From Tubulanus polymorphus (Eukaryota > Nemertea > Palaeonemertea > Tubulaniformes > Tubulanidae): a DNA stretch of 64,000 bases. A program made the translations under genes and the position numbers. How positions within the stretch are numbered: the stretch's first letter is position 1; each line of letters begins with the position of its first letter. Below, piece after piece: positions 31,395 to 40,900 of this stretch. The DNA lies in assembly GCF_964204645.1 (NCBI RefSeq), contig NC_134032.1, positions 7,063,175 to 7,127,174 on the forward strand, given 5' to 3'. The notes beneath the pieces were generated by a model that saw only the letters and a program-made list of their open reading frames with translations, made no database searches and had not been told where the DNA came from.

Positions 31395-32831
31395 TTATTT
31401 TTTGATATTTTTTGATATCATGTTTACTAACCCAAAAATAATAGCACTTACAACTGTGATTAAAAATAAAATAATATGTTCAGCAGCAAAGTTAATAATG
31501 TTTCCTGCAGATTTCAATATAAAACCAACAATTGAAGCAATAACTCCTGGTAGTGCTGCAGCAGATTTTTTAGATAGTTCCCATAAATATTTTGCTAATT
31601 TCTTTAAACCATCCTTAACTTTATCTTGTATAGAATTATTGCCTGGAGGTTTATCTGGTTTATTGGGAGTGGGAGTAGATTTTAAAGCATTTGATATAGC
31701 TAAACCAATTGTTGTAAATAACATAGTTACAGCTGTTAGAATTGAAAGAATTGTTATTCCTTCTAATTTAAATAATAATCTTATTCTGTCTTTTAGTGAT
31801 ATTTCAGAATTTGGTTTAATCAACAAATCTTTAAAAATAACTTTTAATCTATTAATATTATAATCATATGATTTTAACAATAATTTAATTTCTTCTTTTT
31901 GTAATTCTATGTTATATTCTAAATCATCTTTTTCTTTTTCTAAACGTAATTCTTTTTGCCTATATTCTATTTCATCAATTACTTGATGATCTAAATCGGA
32001 CTTTAATTGTTCTATTTCTTTATTTTTATCAGTTAATTCTTTTTCTAAAGTTCTAATTTTAAAATCTCTTATACTTTTATTATGTGCAATTTTATCAGAT
32101 GCAAGTCTTATACTAATAATTTCTCTAATTGCTTTATCAGAAAATATATCTAAATCTTCTAATTCTTGATCTGTTGCATCAAGTAACCCATTCGGTAAAA
32201 GTTTTTCAATTGGAACTTTATTTGATTTAAGTTTACTATTTTTGGAAGTTATATTCTGTTCAGAAGTTGTTTCTGTTTCTGATTTCTTTTTGATTATTTC
32301 AAATAATTCATTAATTCTTTGTTTAAATACATCTATATTATCATCTATTTCTTTTTGTGTAACATCAGTTATTTCATTACTATTGCTTATTATTTTAATT
32401 CTATCTGGTTTTAATTTTTCTAAAGTTGATTCTGATAATATTTTATTTTTATTATTTTTATAAGTGATATCAATATAATAATCACCTTTCAAACGATAAT
32501 AACATTTACCATTATCTAAAAATTTTAATTGATCTGCTAAAAGTCCAACGTCTTCATCATTTATGTTAAAATTAGATTTTTCAATTAAATCTTCTAATTT
32601 AGGTATTTTGTTTAAATTATCTAAATCTTGTTTTACTAAATCTGGGTCTAAATTTTCAGGATTTAATTGTGATTCAGCATTTTTAATATAATCAGGCATA
32701 TTCAAATTATTATTATATTCTGGCTCGGTACCATCATTAAAACTTGTTTCATCAAAATCAGGTGGTTGTTCATCAGTTATACCAGGTTCATCAAAAGGAT
32801 CCATTCTAATATCTCCACCTTCTACATCCAT
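31395..32831 (-). CDS. Large coiled-coil membrane protein of element A
   Basis: 478 residues. The first 60 are acidic and Pro/Asp-rich, then a mixed domain with an ITYKNNKNKIL strand-like stretch. A strong coiled coil runs from about 240 to 345 (EKELTDKNKEIEQLKSDLD). Hydrophobic segments follow at about 355-378, 420-440 and 450-470, separated by a Pro-rich linker (TPTPNKPDKPPGNN). Polintons often carry one such large structural or membrane-acting protein; I cannot match it to a named family. Its position between the two capsid-module genes suggests a virion component. Confidence 0.7.
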   Translation of the reverse strand: MDVEGGDIRMDPFDEPGITDEQPPDFDETSFNDGTEPEYNNNLNMPDYIKNAESQLNPENLDPDLVKQDLDNLNKIPKLEDLIEKSNFNINDEDVGLLADQLKFLDNGKCYYRLKGDYYIDITYKNNKNKILSESTLEKLKPDRIKIISNSNEITDVTQKEIDDNIDVFKQRINELFEIIKKKSETETTSEQNITSKNSKLKSNKVPIEKLLPNGLLDATDQELEDLDIFSDKAIREIISIRLASDKIAHNKSIRDFKIRTLEKELTDKNKEIEQLKSDLDHQVIDEIEYRQKELRLEKEKDDLEYNIELQKEEIKLLLKSYDYNINRLKVIFKDLLIKPNSEISLKDRIRLLFKLEGITILSILTAVTMLFTTIGLAISNALKSTPTPNKPDKPPGNNSIQDKVKDGLKKLAKYLWELSKKSAAALPGVIASIVGFILKSAGNIINFAAEHIILFLITVVSAIIFGLVNMISKNIKK

Positions 32832-32850
32832 TTATATAATAAAAAAAATT
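32832..32850 (-). promoter_or_regulatory. Late-type motif before the coiled-coil membrane protein
   Basis: TTTTTTTATTATATAAATG, ending in the start codon. Confidence 0.5.
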
Positions 32851-34264
32851 AAAATTTAAAATATAATATTCCTCCGATTATAATTCCTATACAAGTTATA
32901 GCTAATTTAGTATTTTCATGTGATTTATTATCATCATTTAGTTTAATTATATCATGTTGAATATTATCAGTTCTATTATCACCGTGTGGGTGCCGTACGG
33001 CACCATTTTCTGATGTATTATAATCTTTTATTTTAGAATCATTATTTAATTTAATATTCTTAGTTTTAGTTTCTGTTGATTGAATATGTTTTTTATTTTT
33101 TTCACCTTCCATTAATTTTGGAGCAGTAATAATCTTTTTATTTATATCATTTAATCCAAATGAATTATTTATTGTCGCAGTTTTAATTAGATTATTATAA
33201 CCAATTATATTTCCCATCTTTAATACTAAATCATTAGAAATAATTAATAGATTAGGGCCTATACAATAATTAAGTCTTACATGAGATTTATCTAAATAAT
33301 TTTGATATCTTATAATGTTTTCTGGAATCGATCTATTTTTATCATTATGAATTGAATCTTCAAATAAAACTTTAAATTGTTTTTGTGTATCGAATGATGT
33401 ATTCAAATTTCCAATTATCGGTGATCTTGTTTCAACTTGTGATCCTAGAATACAAATCAAATAAGTTCTAATAGATTGATTTATTCTTTCTATACCTGAT
33501 TTAGTAAAACCTTCACTATTTTCTAAAATAAAATAAACCCAACCATTATTGTTTTCTTGTTTTAAATTATCATAAAATTTTGGTAATTTATTGAAATTTA
33601 ATGTTTCTAAATCCTTTGTTTCTATTTTACCATAACCTAATTTTTTATTATAGATATTATAAAAGCTATTAGATGGTATGGGAAGTGCACAATATTCTGC
33701 AATCTTTCTAGGGCAAGGAAGTGATCTTATTGTTCCAATTTTTATTCTAAAATCAGAATTATTTATATCTATATTAAATTCATTGCAAATTTTATAAAAC
33801 TTTGATAAATTAATATTATTATCTAATTCTTTAAAATATCTAGATCCTGGTAAAGCGCACTCTAATTCATTTAATATTATTCTGATTTGAAAGTATGTAT
33901 GAAATCTAAATAAACTTTGAATTAATTTATATTAAGAATTATTCAAATGATCATTCCAACTAATTCCACATCCTGTTGTTGCACAATAAACAGCAAAATT
34001 TAATTGGTTCTGCCAATACTTCATATTAGATTTTAATAACCATTGTTTTTCATCTTTCAATTTTTCAAAATCAATTAAATATACATGAAATATATTTTCC
34101 ATCTTTGCATTAAAATTATTAGTTTCAGTAACATAAATATATAAATCAATTAATGAATCTAAAACTTCATTTCTATATGTAATATCTTTATTAAAATCTA
34201 TTGCTGGAATATTATATTTAATTGATTTATTATATTGGAAAGTTTTTGGAAAACTATCTGCCAT
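32849..34264 (-). pseudogene. Conserved Polinton virion-type protein with one in-frame stop
   Basis: The frame starts at 34264 (MADSFPKTFQYNKSI), meets TAA at 33932-33934, and continues in the same frame to 32849, about 470 residues. Conserved landmarks familiar from other Polintons are NFAVYCATTGCGISW just before the stop and SLFRFHTYFQIRIILNELE just after it. The C-terminus is Asn/Lys-rich and ends in a hydrophobic stretch (LAITCIGIIIGGILYFKF), so the protein is probably tail-anchored. The family recurs in invertebrate Polintons but its role is not established as far as I know. The break is a single nonsense codon, with no loss of frame. Confidence 0.7.
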
Positions 34265-34284
34265 TTATATAACTAAAAAATTAA
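34265..34284 (-). promoter_or_regulatory. Late-type motif before the conserved virion-type gene
   Basis: TTTTTTAGTTATATAAATG, ending in the start codon. Confidence 0.5.
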
Positions 34285-34304
34285 TAATTTATTAATTCTT
34301 TTAA

Positions 34305-34706
34305 TTATTTATCTTGTTCTTCAACTGTTATATGACCATTTAAACTTATTATATAATCTAGTGTATTCTTTAATTTATTAATTTCTTTTATATTAGTTTT
34401 GATTTTTTCTTTATTACTTTTTATATTTAATTTTGAACTTATACCAGTTAAAACACTTGAACTTAATCCTAACACACCAATTGATATAGCTAATGGACTG
34501 AATATTGCTAGAAATGTTATTACAGAACTAATTGTAACCGAACCACTGATAATCAAATAATATATAATTTTACTTTTTAAATATTTTTTCTTTTTTATCT
34601 TTAAGTCACTTTCAAATTCTAATATTTGTTTTTCTAAATATGTTTTTAATTTAGTTTTATTTATATCATGAGGAATAATATCAATACTATCAACTTTATC
34701 TTCCAT
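34305..34706 (-). CDS. Membrane-hairpin protein of element A
   Basis: 133 residues. A basic coiled region (about 20-45) is followed by two adjacent hydrophobic segments (about 47-70 and 73-90; SGSVTISSVITFLAIFSP, then LAISIGVLGLSSSVL) and a second Lys-rich helix. The layout is that of a hairpin membrane protein with both ends on one side. Function unknown. Confidence 0.65.
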   Translation of the reverse strand: MEDKVDSIDIIPHDINKTKLKTYLEKQILEFESDLKIKKKKYLKSKIIYYLIISGSVTISSVITFLAIFSPLAISIGVLGLSSSVLTGISSKLNIKSNKEKIKTNIKEINKLKNTLDYIISLNGHITVEEQDK

Positions 34707-34726
34707 TTATTTAGCAAAAAAATTAC
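34707..34726 (-). promoter_or_regulatory. Late-type motif before the membrane-hairpin gene
   Basis: TTTTTTTGCTAAATAAATG, ending in the start codon. Confidence 0.5.
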
Positions 34727-35148
34727 TAATTAGTAAACTTATGAGCAACAAATATAACAATAACAGTTCCGCCTAAAATCCATATTATTTCATATTTCTG
34801 TTGTTCTTTACTCGGGGTATAATAATCTGATAATTTAGGTTTGTATAGATGTAATTTTTCTTTATTTGTTACTGCGTTATATAAACTCATTGCATCATCA
34901 ACTGATTGAAAATCTCTATGTGAAATCTTCTGATCATATAATTCTTTGTTAATATAATCCATATAGTTTTGTCTCTTTTCTCTATATTCTTCTGCATCTT
35001 TATTATATTTCTCTAACGCTAAATTATGTCTTCTTTGTTCTCCTAATGAACTATTTTTATCAATATGTTTAAATAAATAACCACCACCAGTAAATGCTAA
35101 AGCGTTAACAATTGCCGATCCTATAATAGTTATAATTGCAGAAGCCAT
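34726..35148 (-). CDS. Two-ended membrane protein of element A, conserved in Polintons
   Basis: 140 residues with hydrophobic segments at the very N-terminus (residues 3-26, rich in Gly/Ala) and C-terminus (about 119-136). A charged RRHNLALEKYNKDAEEYREK helix and LSDYYTPSKEQQ sit between them. I have seen this layout in other invertebrate Polintons, but it has no named function. It lies in a cluster of small membrane genes between the penton-like and the virion-type genes. Confidence 0.7.
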   Translation of the reverse strand: MASAIITIIGSAIVNALAFTGGGYLFKHIDKNSSLGEQRRHNLALEKYNKDAEEYREKRQNYMDYINKELYDQKISHRDFQSVDDAMSLYNAVTNKEKLHLYKPKLSDYYTPSKEQQKYEIIWILGGTVIVIFVAHKFTN

Positions 35149-35167
35149 TTATTTAGCAAAAAAAATT
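35149..35167 (-). promoter_or_regulatory. Late-type motif before the two-ended membrane gene
   Basis: TTTTTTTTGCTAAATAAATG, ending in the start codon. Confidence 0.5.
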
Positions 35168-35173
35168 ATGCAT

Positions 35174-35395
35174 TTATATGGGAGGAATATATTTTTGTTT
35201 TTCCAAATAATCAATAGTTAAATTAGATAAAGTAACTGCTAACGTTAATTTCAAAATATCATTGATATCAAATCTATCAACATTAACACTTCCCATTTTG
35301 AATACTTTTTTTAATACCATTGAATAACCAACAGTTCCAACTGATAGTAATGCGCCATTATATAATCCAGTTATTATCCACTTATTATCACTCAT
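35174..35395 (-). CDS. Small membrane protein of element A
   Basis: 73 residues, starting MSDNKWIITGLYNGALLS, with a hydrophobic N-terminal segment (about 8-28) and a second weaker one (about 45-60). Function unknown. It starts after a late-type motif and ends 26 bases before the next ATG. Confidence 0.6.
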   Translation of the reverse strand: MSDNKWIITGLYNGALLSVGTVGYSMVLKKVFKMGSVNVDRFDINDILKLTLAVTLSNLTIDYLEKQKYIPPI

Positions 35396-35414
35396 TTATT
35401 AATCAAAAAAATTA
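35396..35414 (-). promoter_or_regulatory. Late-type motif before the 73-residue gene
   Basis: TTTTTTTGATTAATAAATG, ending in the start codon. Confidence 0.45.
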
Positions 35415-35743
35415 CTATCTTCAAAATATTTAGTTATCTTAGTGATGATTAATTCAACATTTATTTCATTACTAGTTTTATGATTATCATATATTTCGGT
35501 TAATATGTTTTTAATATCATCGATGATAAAATCTTCATCTAATTCATAAAATCTTAAAGACTCGGTAATCTTTTCTACATTAAAAGTTTCTTTATCAATT
35601 GTTGTTTCATACTCAAATGTTGTTTCATTAGAAAATGCAATATTTTTGATATGTGTAATTACATCATTAATGTTAAATTTCATTTCTTTACAATGTTTAA
35701 AATCAAATCCAAAACATATACTCGGTCCAACAGTTATATTCAT
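35399..35743 (-). CDS. Hypothetical acidic protein of element A
   Basis: 114 residues, acidic, no membrane segment and no recognised domain. It sits directly downstream of the penton-like gene on the same strand and shares its promoter type, so it is probably expressed with the capsid module. Confidence 0.6.
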   Translation of the reverse strand: MNITVGPSICFGFDFKHCKEMKFNINDVITHIKNIAFSNETTFEYETTIDKETFNVEKITESLRFYELDEDFIIDDIKNILTEIYDNHKTSNEINVELIITKITKYFEDSNFFD

Positions 35744-35762
35744 TTATATAATGAAAAAATTA
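35744..35762 (-). promoter_or_regulatory. Late-type motif before the 114-residue gene
   Basis: TTTTTTCATTATATAAATG, ending in the start codon. Confidence 0.5.
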
Positions 35763-36557
35763 CTCTCTACATCTTATAACTAATTCATATATCACAGGAA
35801 AGTTATTTAAATCAATTAAGTATCCATTATGATTTCTAATTTCTAATCTAAAATTATTAAATTGAGGAATACAAGGTTTGAAATCACATTCAGCTAAATT
35901 ATAATTTATTTGCGTTCCAAATTGTTTAACATTCTTCAATGGTAAAATGTTTAATATACTAGAATTACATGTTGTATCTTTAGTTGCTTCGAATGTTTTT
36001 GTAGGATCGATTAAATTGCAATAAATATAAAAGTGTGTAAAAGGTATTATATTTGAGTTACCATGTTTGTTTCCACCAAATTGATTTGGAGTAATTCCTA
36101 ATAGTTTAGCTATAGGTTTTTTTACTGTGTAAGTATGTCTTCTTGTCATCAATGGATCAGATTTAACAAGTTTAATAAGTTCATCATCAAGCTTTATTTT
36201 AATTTTATTAGAGCTCTCACTTTTTATGAATTTAATATTAAATTTGGAATTACCATTACCTAATCTAATCCGAGCTTTTCTATTAATTTCTTGCGCTAAT
36301 GTTTCTAAATTATATAATCCTGGTGTAAGCATAAGTTGAATCCATTTTTTTTCAAGTTTATCAAAAATAAGAAGGCTTCTATGTTCATCAGTTTTATCCG
36401 ATATATTATAAAAAGAATTACATAAACTTATATTTACTAATTTTAAATCTACACAATTCTTAAATTCTCTATCTAATTGTACTAATAAATTATGAGATTT
36501 ATAATTTATAAGTTTTCTAGAATCAACAAATATTCTGTATTCTTTTAATTCTACCAT
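35760..36557 (-). CDS. Penton-like minor capsid protein
   Basis: 265 residues, intact. Landmarks match Polinton/adintovirus penton proteins (single jelly roll): an N-terminal RIFVDSRK strand, a CNSFYNISDK segment, LTPGLYNLETLAQEIN, then HFYIYCNLIDPTKTF and a C-terminal NNFRLEIRNHNGYLIDL strand. It would form the pentamers at the capsid vertices. It is divergent from the VLTF3-like gene, with 57 bases between the start codons that contain one late-type and one early-type motif. Confidence 0.75.
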   Translation of the reverse strand: MVELKEYRIFVDSRKLINYKSHNLLVQLDREFKNCVDLKLVNISLCNSFYNISDKTDEHRSLLIFDKLEKKWIQLMLTPGLYNLETLAQEINRKARIRLGNGNSKFNIKFIKSESSNKIKIKLDDELIKLVKSDPLMTRRHTYTVKKPIAKLLGITPNQFGGNKHGNSNIIPFTHFYIYCNLIDPTKTFEATKDTTCNSSILNILPLKNVKQFGTQINYNLAECDFKPCIPQFNNFRLEIRNHNGYLIDLNNFPVIYELVIRCRE

Positions 36558-36577
36558 TATTTATAACATAAAAAAAT
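36558..36577 (-). promoter_or_regulatory. Late-type motif before the penton-like gene
   Basis: A T-run followed by ATGTTATAAATAATG; the spacing to the start is slightly longer than in the other copies. Confidence 0.4.
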
Positions 36578-36580
36578 TAC

Positions 36581-36614
36581 ACTCATCACCACAAGTAATT
36601 TTTTCCCCTAATAA
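36581..36614 (+). promoter_or_regulatory. Early-type promoter-like motif before the VLTF3-like gene
   Basis: ACTCATCACCACAAGTAATT, a T-run, CCCC and TAATAAATG. This is the only internal copy of the terminal-repeat promoter motif in element A. Confidence 0.65.
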
Positions 36615-37916
36615 ATGGATGAGAAGATAGCATGCGAAATTTGTGGTGAACTTATCAGAAAGAGTAATATGGCTCGACATATGAAAAAACATGATGAAAA
36701 TTATAAACCCCCTAAACAAAACTGTCCAAAATGTAATAAATTATTCTCAAGAAATTATGTTAAAAAACATTCAGAGAAGTGTAGAATTAATGGCGCAACG
36801 GCTAATGTTGATAGTAATTCTGCTGAAGTTGAACCTGAAGTTATTTGGAAAAGACCTTTCTTATTCTATGATAAGGATAATATAAAAGATCATTTCTGTG
36901 AGCCTTGTCAAGTAAAATATAACCCCGAAAATATAGAAGATTGGGAGAATCATCAATTTCGTAAAGCACATATAGATAAAATTTCTAATAAATTTGAAAC
37001 TGAATTCAATGAAAGAAAAAATAATTTATTAGAAAAAATAAAATATGAGAAAACGTTACTAGATAATAAAGAAACAGTTGAAAAGTTAGAAAAACAATAT
37101 AATGAATTAACAAGAAAAACATATTATTGTAAATATTGTAAATTGATTATTACAACAAGTAATTCAAATCTACATAATAGAACAATAAAACATAAAGAAA
37201 ACGTAAGAAAATACCAAGAGCTTAATGAAGATCTATTACCAATATATTATAAACAAAAATGCCCACAATGTATTTATGCGACCTTAAGACAAGAAGGTAC
37301 TATGTTATTTTGTGTTGAATGTGGATGGCAAAAGAATTTATGGGGTGAAGAAAAAACTAGAGATTTTCTCATAGAACCAAAATTAAATTATCTAGATGAA
37401 ATTTTTAAAATATTTTCTATAGAAGATCATACACCAGAATATATGCAATGGCTTGAAAAAATGAAAATAATAGAAAATAAAAATGGTGAAATAACTAAAA
37501 AAGATATTATAAAAACAATTATTCCACCAACATTTAACACAAAACAAAAGAAAATGTATTTATATTTATTATTTAACGATTATTATGAAAAACCTAAATT
37601 AACAGAAGAAGATATGGAAAATATTAAAAAAATATTCAAACAAATATTAATGTATCATTTGGAAAATAGAATAACAGATTCAATAAATTATGAATTCTTT
37701 TTAAATAAGATTGTAAATTATTTAAACATAGATATTATAATTCCATTTGACGAATTAACAAACAAAAAGAAACAAAGAGAGCGAGATGAAATGTGGAACA
37801 AGATAGAAATTTATTTAAATGAGAAAAATGGAATTGAAGAAGAACCTGAACAATTAAATGAAAATGAAGAAGCCAATAGTGATTTCGAGTTTGATGATAT
37901 TGATTTTATGTTTTAA
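36615..37916 (+). CDS. Multi-zinc-finger protein with VLTF3-like C-terminal region
   Basis: 433 residues, intact. Fingers in order: C7/C10/H22/H26; C37/C40/H52/C56; a C95/C98 finger with histidines near 112-118; a YYCKYC finger near 172; and a zinc ribbon with C216, C219, C233 and C236. The helical region after it ends with NYEFFLNKIVNYL and a DEMWNKIEIYL segment. This order (ribbon, helical domain, YxxxLxKI, DxxW) resembles the viral late transcription factor VLTF3 family of large DNA viruses and some Polinton-like viruses. The C-terminus is acidic and ends FDDIDFMF, like an activation tail. The stop overlaps that of the convergent polymerase gene by a few bases. A plain zinc-finger regulator is the alternative. 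Confidence 0.6.
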   Translation: MDEKIACEICGELIRKSNMARHMKKHDENYKPPKQNCPKCNKLFSRNYVKKHSEKCRINGATANVDSNSAEVEPEVIWKRPFLFYDKDNIKDHFCEPCQVKYNPENIEDWENHQFRKAHIDKISNKFETEFNERKNNLLEKIKYEKTLLDNKETVEKLEKQYNELTRKTYYCKYCKLIITTSNSNLHNRTIKHKENVRKYQELNEDLLPIYYKQKCPQCIYATLRQEGTMLFCVECGWQKNLWGEEKTRDFLIEPKLNYLDEIFKIFSIEDHTPEYMQWLEKMKIIENKNGEITKKDIIKTIIPPTFNTKQKKMYLYLLFNDYYEKPKLTEEDMENIKKIFKQILMYHLENRITDSINYEFFLNKIVNYLNIDIIIPFDELTNKKKQRERDEMWNKIEIYLNEKNGIEEEPEQLNENEEANSDFEFDDIDFMF

Positions 37917-40900
37917 TGGCCATAAGGTAATGTTTTTATACCATCATCTAAAATATGCCTTTTATCATCAAATGGATTTAAACTAGTTTTTTCAATTTCA
38001 TTTATGTACATTTCATGATTTTCTGATCTTAAACAATTCATTTTGTGTTTCATTACAATTGATTTATATAAACACTTTATATAATCTTGAAATTCTATAT
38101 GTTTATCAACCACATGTTTTGTTATTCCTTTTAACTTTTTAGCTTCATGTTCTTTAGTTTTATATGAATACATTTTACTTCTTATCCCAACAAATTCAAT
38201 CATTTCATCACCTCCTAATTCATCTTTAAATTTACCAGGAATCTTTTTATTATCATTGCTAAATAGTTCATGATCTTTAGGATAATTGCTAAAATCAAAA
38301 TGATGTTTTAATGTTTTTAAGTCTTTTGTTATGTCATTTGTCTTGATTTTTAGTATGTAGGCGTCGGTATTTTTTGGATTAATGGGAACCCAGAATTGAA
38401 TGTTCCATCATCTGTTGATAAATCATAAACATAGTCAGTTGGGTTATATATTTCAAATAAATCTTTAACTTCTTCTGTTAACTCATTTTCTACATGGCTT
38501 AAATTAAAGCAATTTGGTTTAGATTTAATCAATCCAATATTCATATTAAATCCTAATGAACTGCATAATATATTCAATCCTGATATAGCAACTTTTCCTT
38601 TTTGAGCTAAAGATATTGTTTTGCGGTTTTTGAAACTTTTTGAACCATCTGCAGCATAGAATCCAATGAAGAACCATTTTCTTAAATTATTTTTTGCATT
38701 TAATACATAATCTGGAACTATCTTTTCTTTTGTTGAAGTATTACTTTTCACTATTGCATGAATATAGAATTCATCATTATATTCTATAGCAAAATCTTTA
38801 GGATTATTTACAAGTATTCTATAAACTGCTGTTGATTTCATAACATCCATGATTCTAAATGTTTTATGTGAATAAACTTCTTCACAGAATTTCTTAATTC
38901 TTTCTAATAATTTTAAGTCTTGATTGCATAAATACCAACAATATTTAGTTCCACTAACATAATTATACACACCTGCTGAACCATCGCCCATGAAAAATCC
39001 TTTGATAAAATATTCTTTTTCTTCCAATGTTTCGGGTTCTATATTATAAATATTATCAATTATTTCATCAAATGACATATGATTCATTCTTGGGTAAAAT
39101 CTTTTATGTAATAATTCATCTCCAATTTTTATATCAGTTGGTTTTATTTCATCACCATTTTGTTTAATTAAACTATGATCTTCAGTAACATCAACAAATC
39201 CTAATTCAGTTCTAACTCTATAGATTTTCTTATTTGTTTTATGTCTAATAATATTCTTTAATTTTTTCCATCCATTTCTTGTCCAAACATCCATTAATCC
39301 ATTTATTTGTATTAATTCTTTTTCACCGTATGAAATATAACATTCATTTTGTTTTGGAATTATTTCTGAAATTCTTCTTACCAATATTTTATCATTACAT
39401 TTTAATAATATTGGGGTGTCAGCTGTTACAGAATCAAAATATAATATTTCTATATGTTTTTCTCCAAAAAGTGGTTGTAAAACATTATAATAAAAATCAT
39501 ACATTAATAATTTTGATACTTCTAAAACAGTCGAACCAATAAATATAGGTTTATTAAATTTCATTGATGTTCTTTTTAATTTAACTGCTGTTAAATAATC
39601 TTCAAATCTTTTATTTCCTAAATGTCTAGGACTTGATTGTAAATGTCTTAATCTTTCAGAATTATTTACTAATTCAATATCATTTCTATTTCTAATATTT
39701 TCACATGTTTTACCATAAAAACTATTGTTCATTAATTTAAAGAAATCTTTTTCAAAATCTGTTTTTGATATGGTTCTCTGTTGAGTATTGAAATCTATAT
39801 ATTTTTCTAACCACTTCGATTGATTAAATTCAATATATCTATGTACTTTCTTTAATTTCATTCCTTGTTTTAGATAAAATTTTAACATTCTATAATGAAC
39901 AATATAATTGTATTTATTATTTTGAGTAAGTATTAATTTTTCCGTAAAAACATGATCTTTCGGTTTTACTTTCTTCTGGTATTCACTTAAATAACTATCA
40001 TCTACAACTAAATGTTCAGGGCAATAAGGTAAATTTCTTGTTTTAAACTTTATGTTATCAGGATATTCCAAATCAACTACAAAGAAATAACCAATTGGTG
40101 CTTCATCTTTTAAACTCGTAATTGCGCTTTCCCAGTCAGTTTTATCATCATTTTCAACTTCAGTTAATATAAAATTTTTGTATGGTTGAGGTTGCATCAT
40201 TGCCCAACCATATAAATTATTGGCGTCAATATATAATAATTTATATTCATCATTTGCTTTAAAATACCTATCTCCCATAACACCACTAATTCCACCTCTA
40301 ATTGATTTTTCAAATAATAAAACCATATCTGGTTCTTTTAATAAATCTAATTCTACATTTGTATATTTTAAACCACATTGCCAGGTTAAACCAGGACTTG
40401 AACAACAATAACAAGGGTCAACATTAAAATGGTTTAGATTAACTTCTCTAAACTTTTCAAATATATCTGCCAATATCATAACATCTGATTTTAAATATAA
40501 ATCAACTAATTCACCATGATTTTTCATATTAAAATGGTTCCAAATATTTAATGTTCTATTAAAAACTTCGTCTTTCACATACTCCTCTTTTAATTGATCA
40601 TAAAATTGATCTTTTAATAATTCTGTTACATTAAAATCATCATGTGTTTTATAAAATGAATAAGGAATTGCGCCTTTATATCTCAATAATTTAAAATCTT
40701 GTTCATTTGGATAATAATATCGAGTTATAATAAAATCATTATCAACTAATGATTTTGATAAATTATCTAATGAACTTGCTAGAAATCTATAAGAATCTAA
40801 AAATCTAATGCAACCAAATTGAAATGAAATATAATTTTCAGATGTTTTAGCTAATAGTTTAAAATCATATTTTCTTACATTTGCTTCATTCATAGCATTA

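Noticed and set aside
31402-31863. 153-residue plus-strand frame opposite the coiled-coil membrane protein
   Set aside because: Shadow of the real gene, and there is no promoter motif before it.
39279-39542. Plus-strand frame opposite the polymerase gene
   Set aside because: Shadow of polymerase and intein coding sequence.
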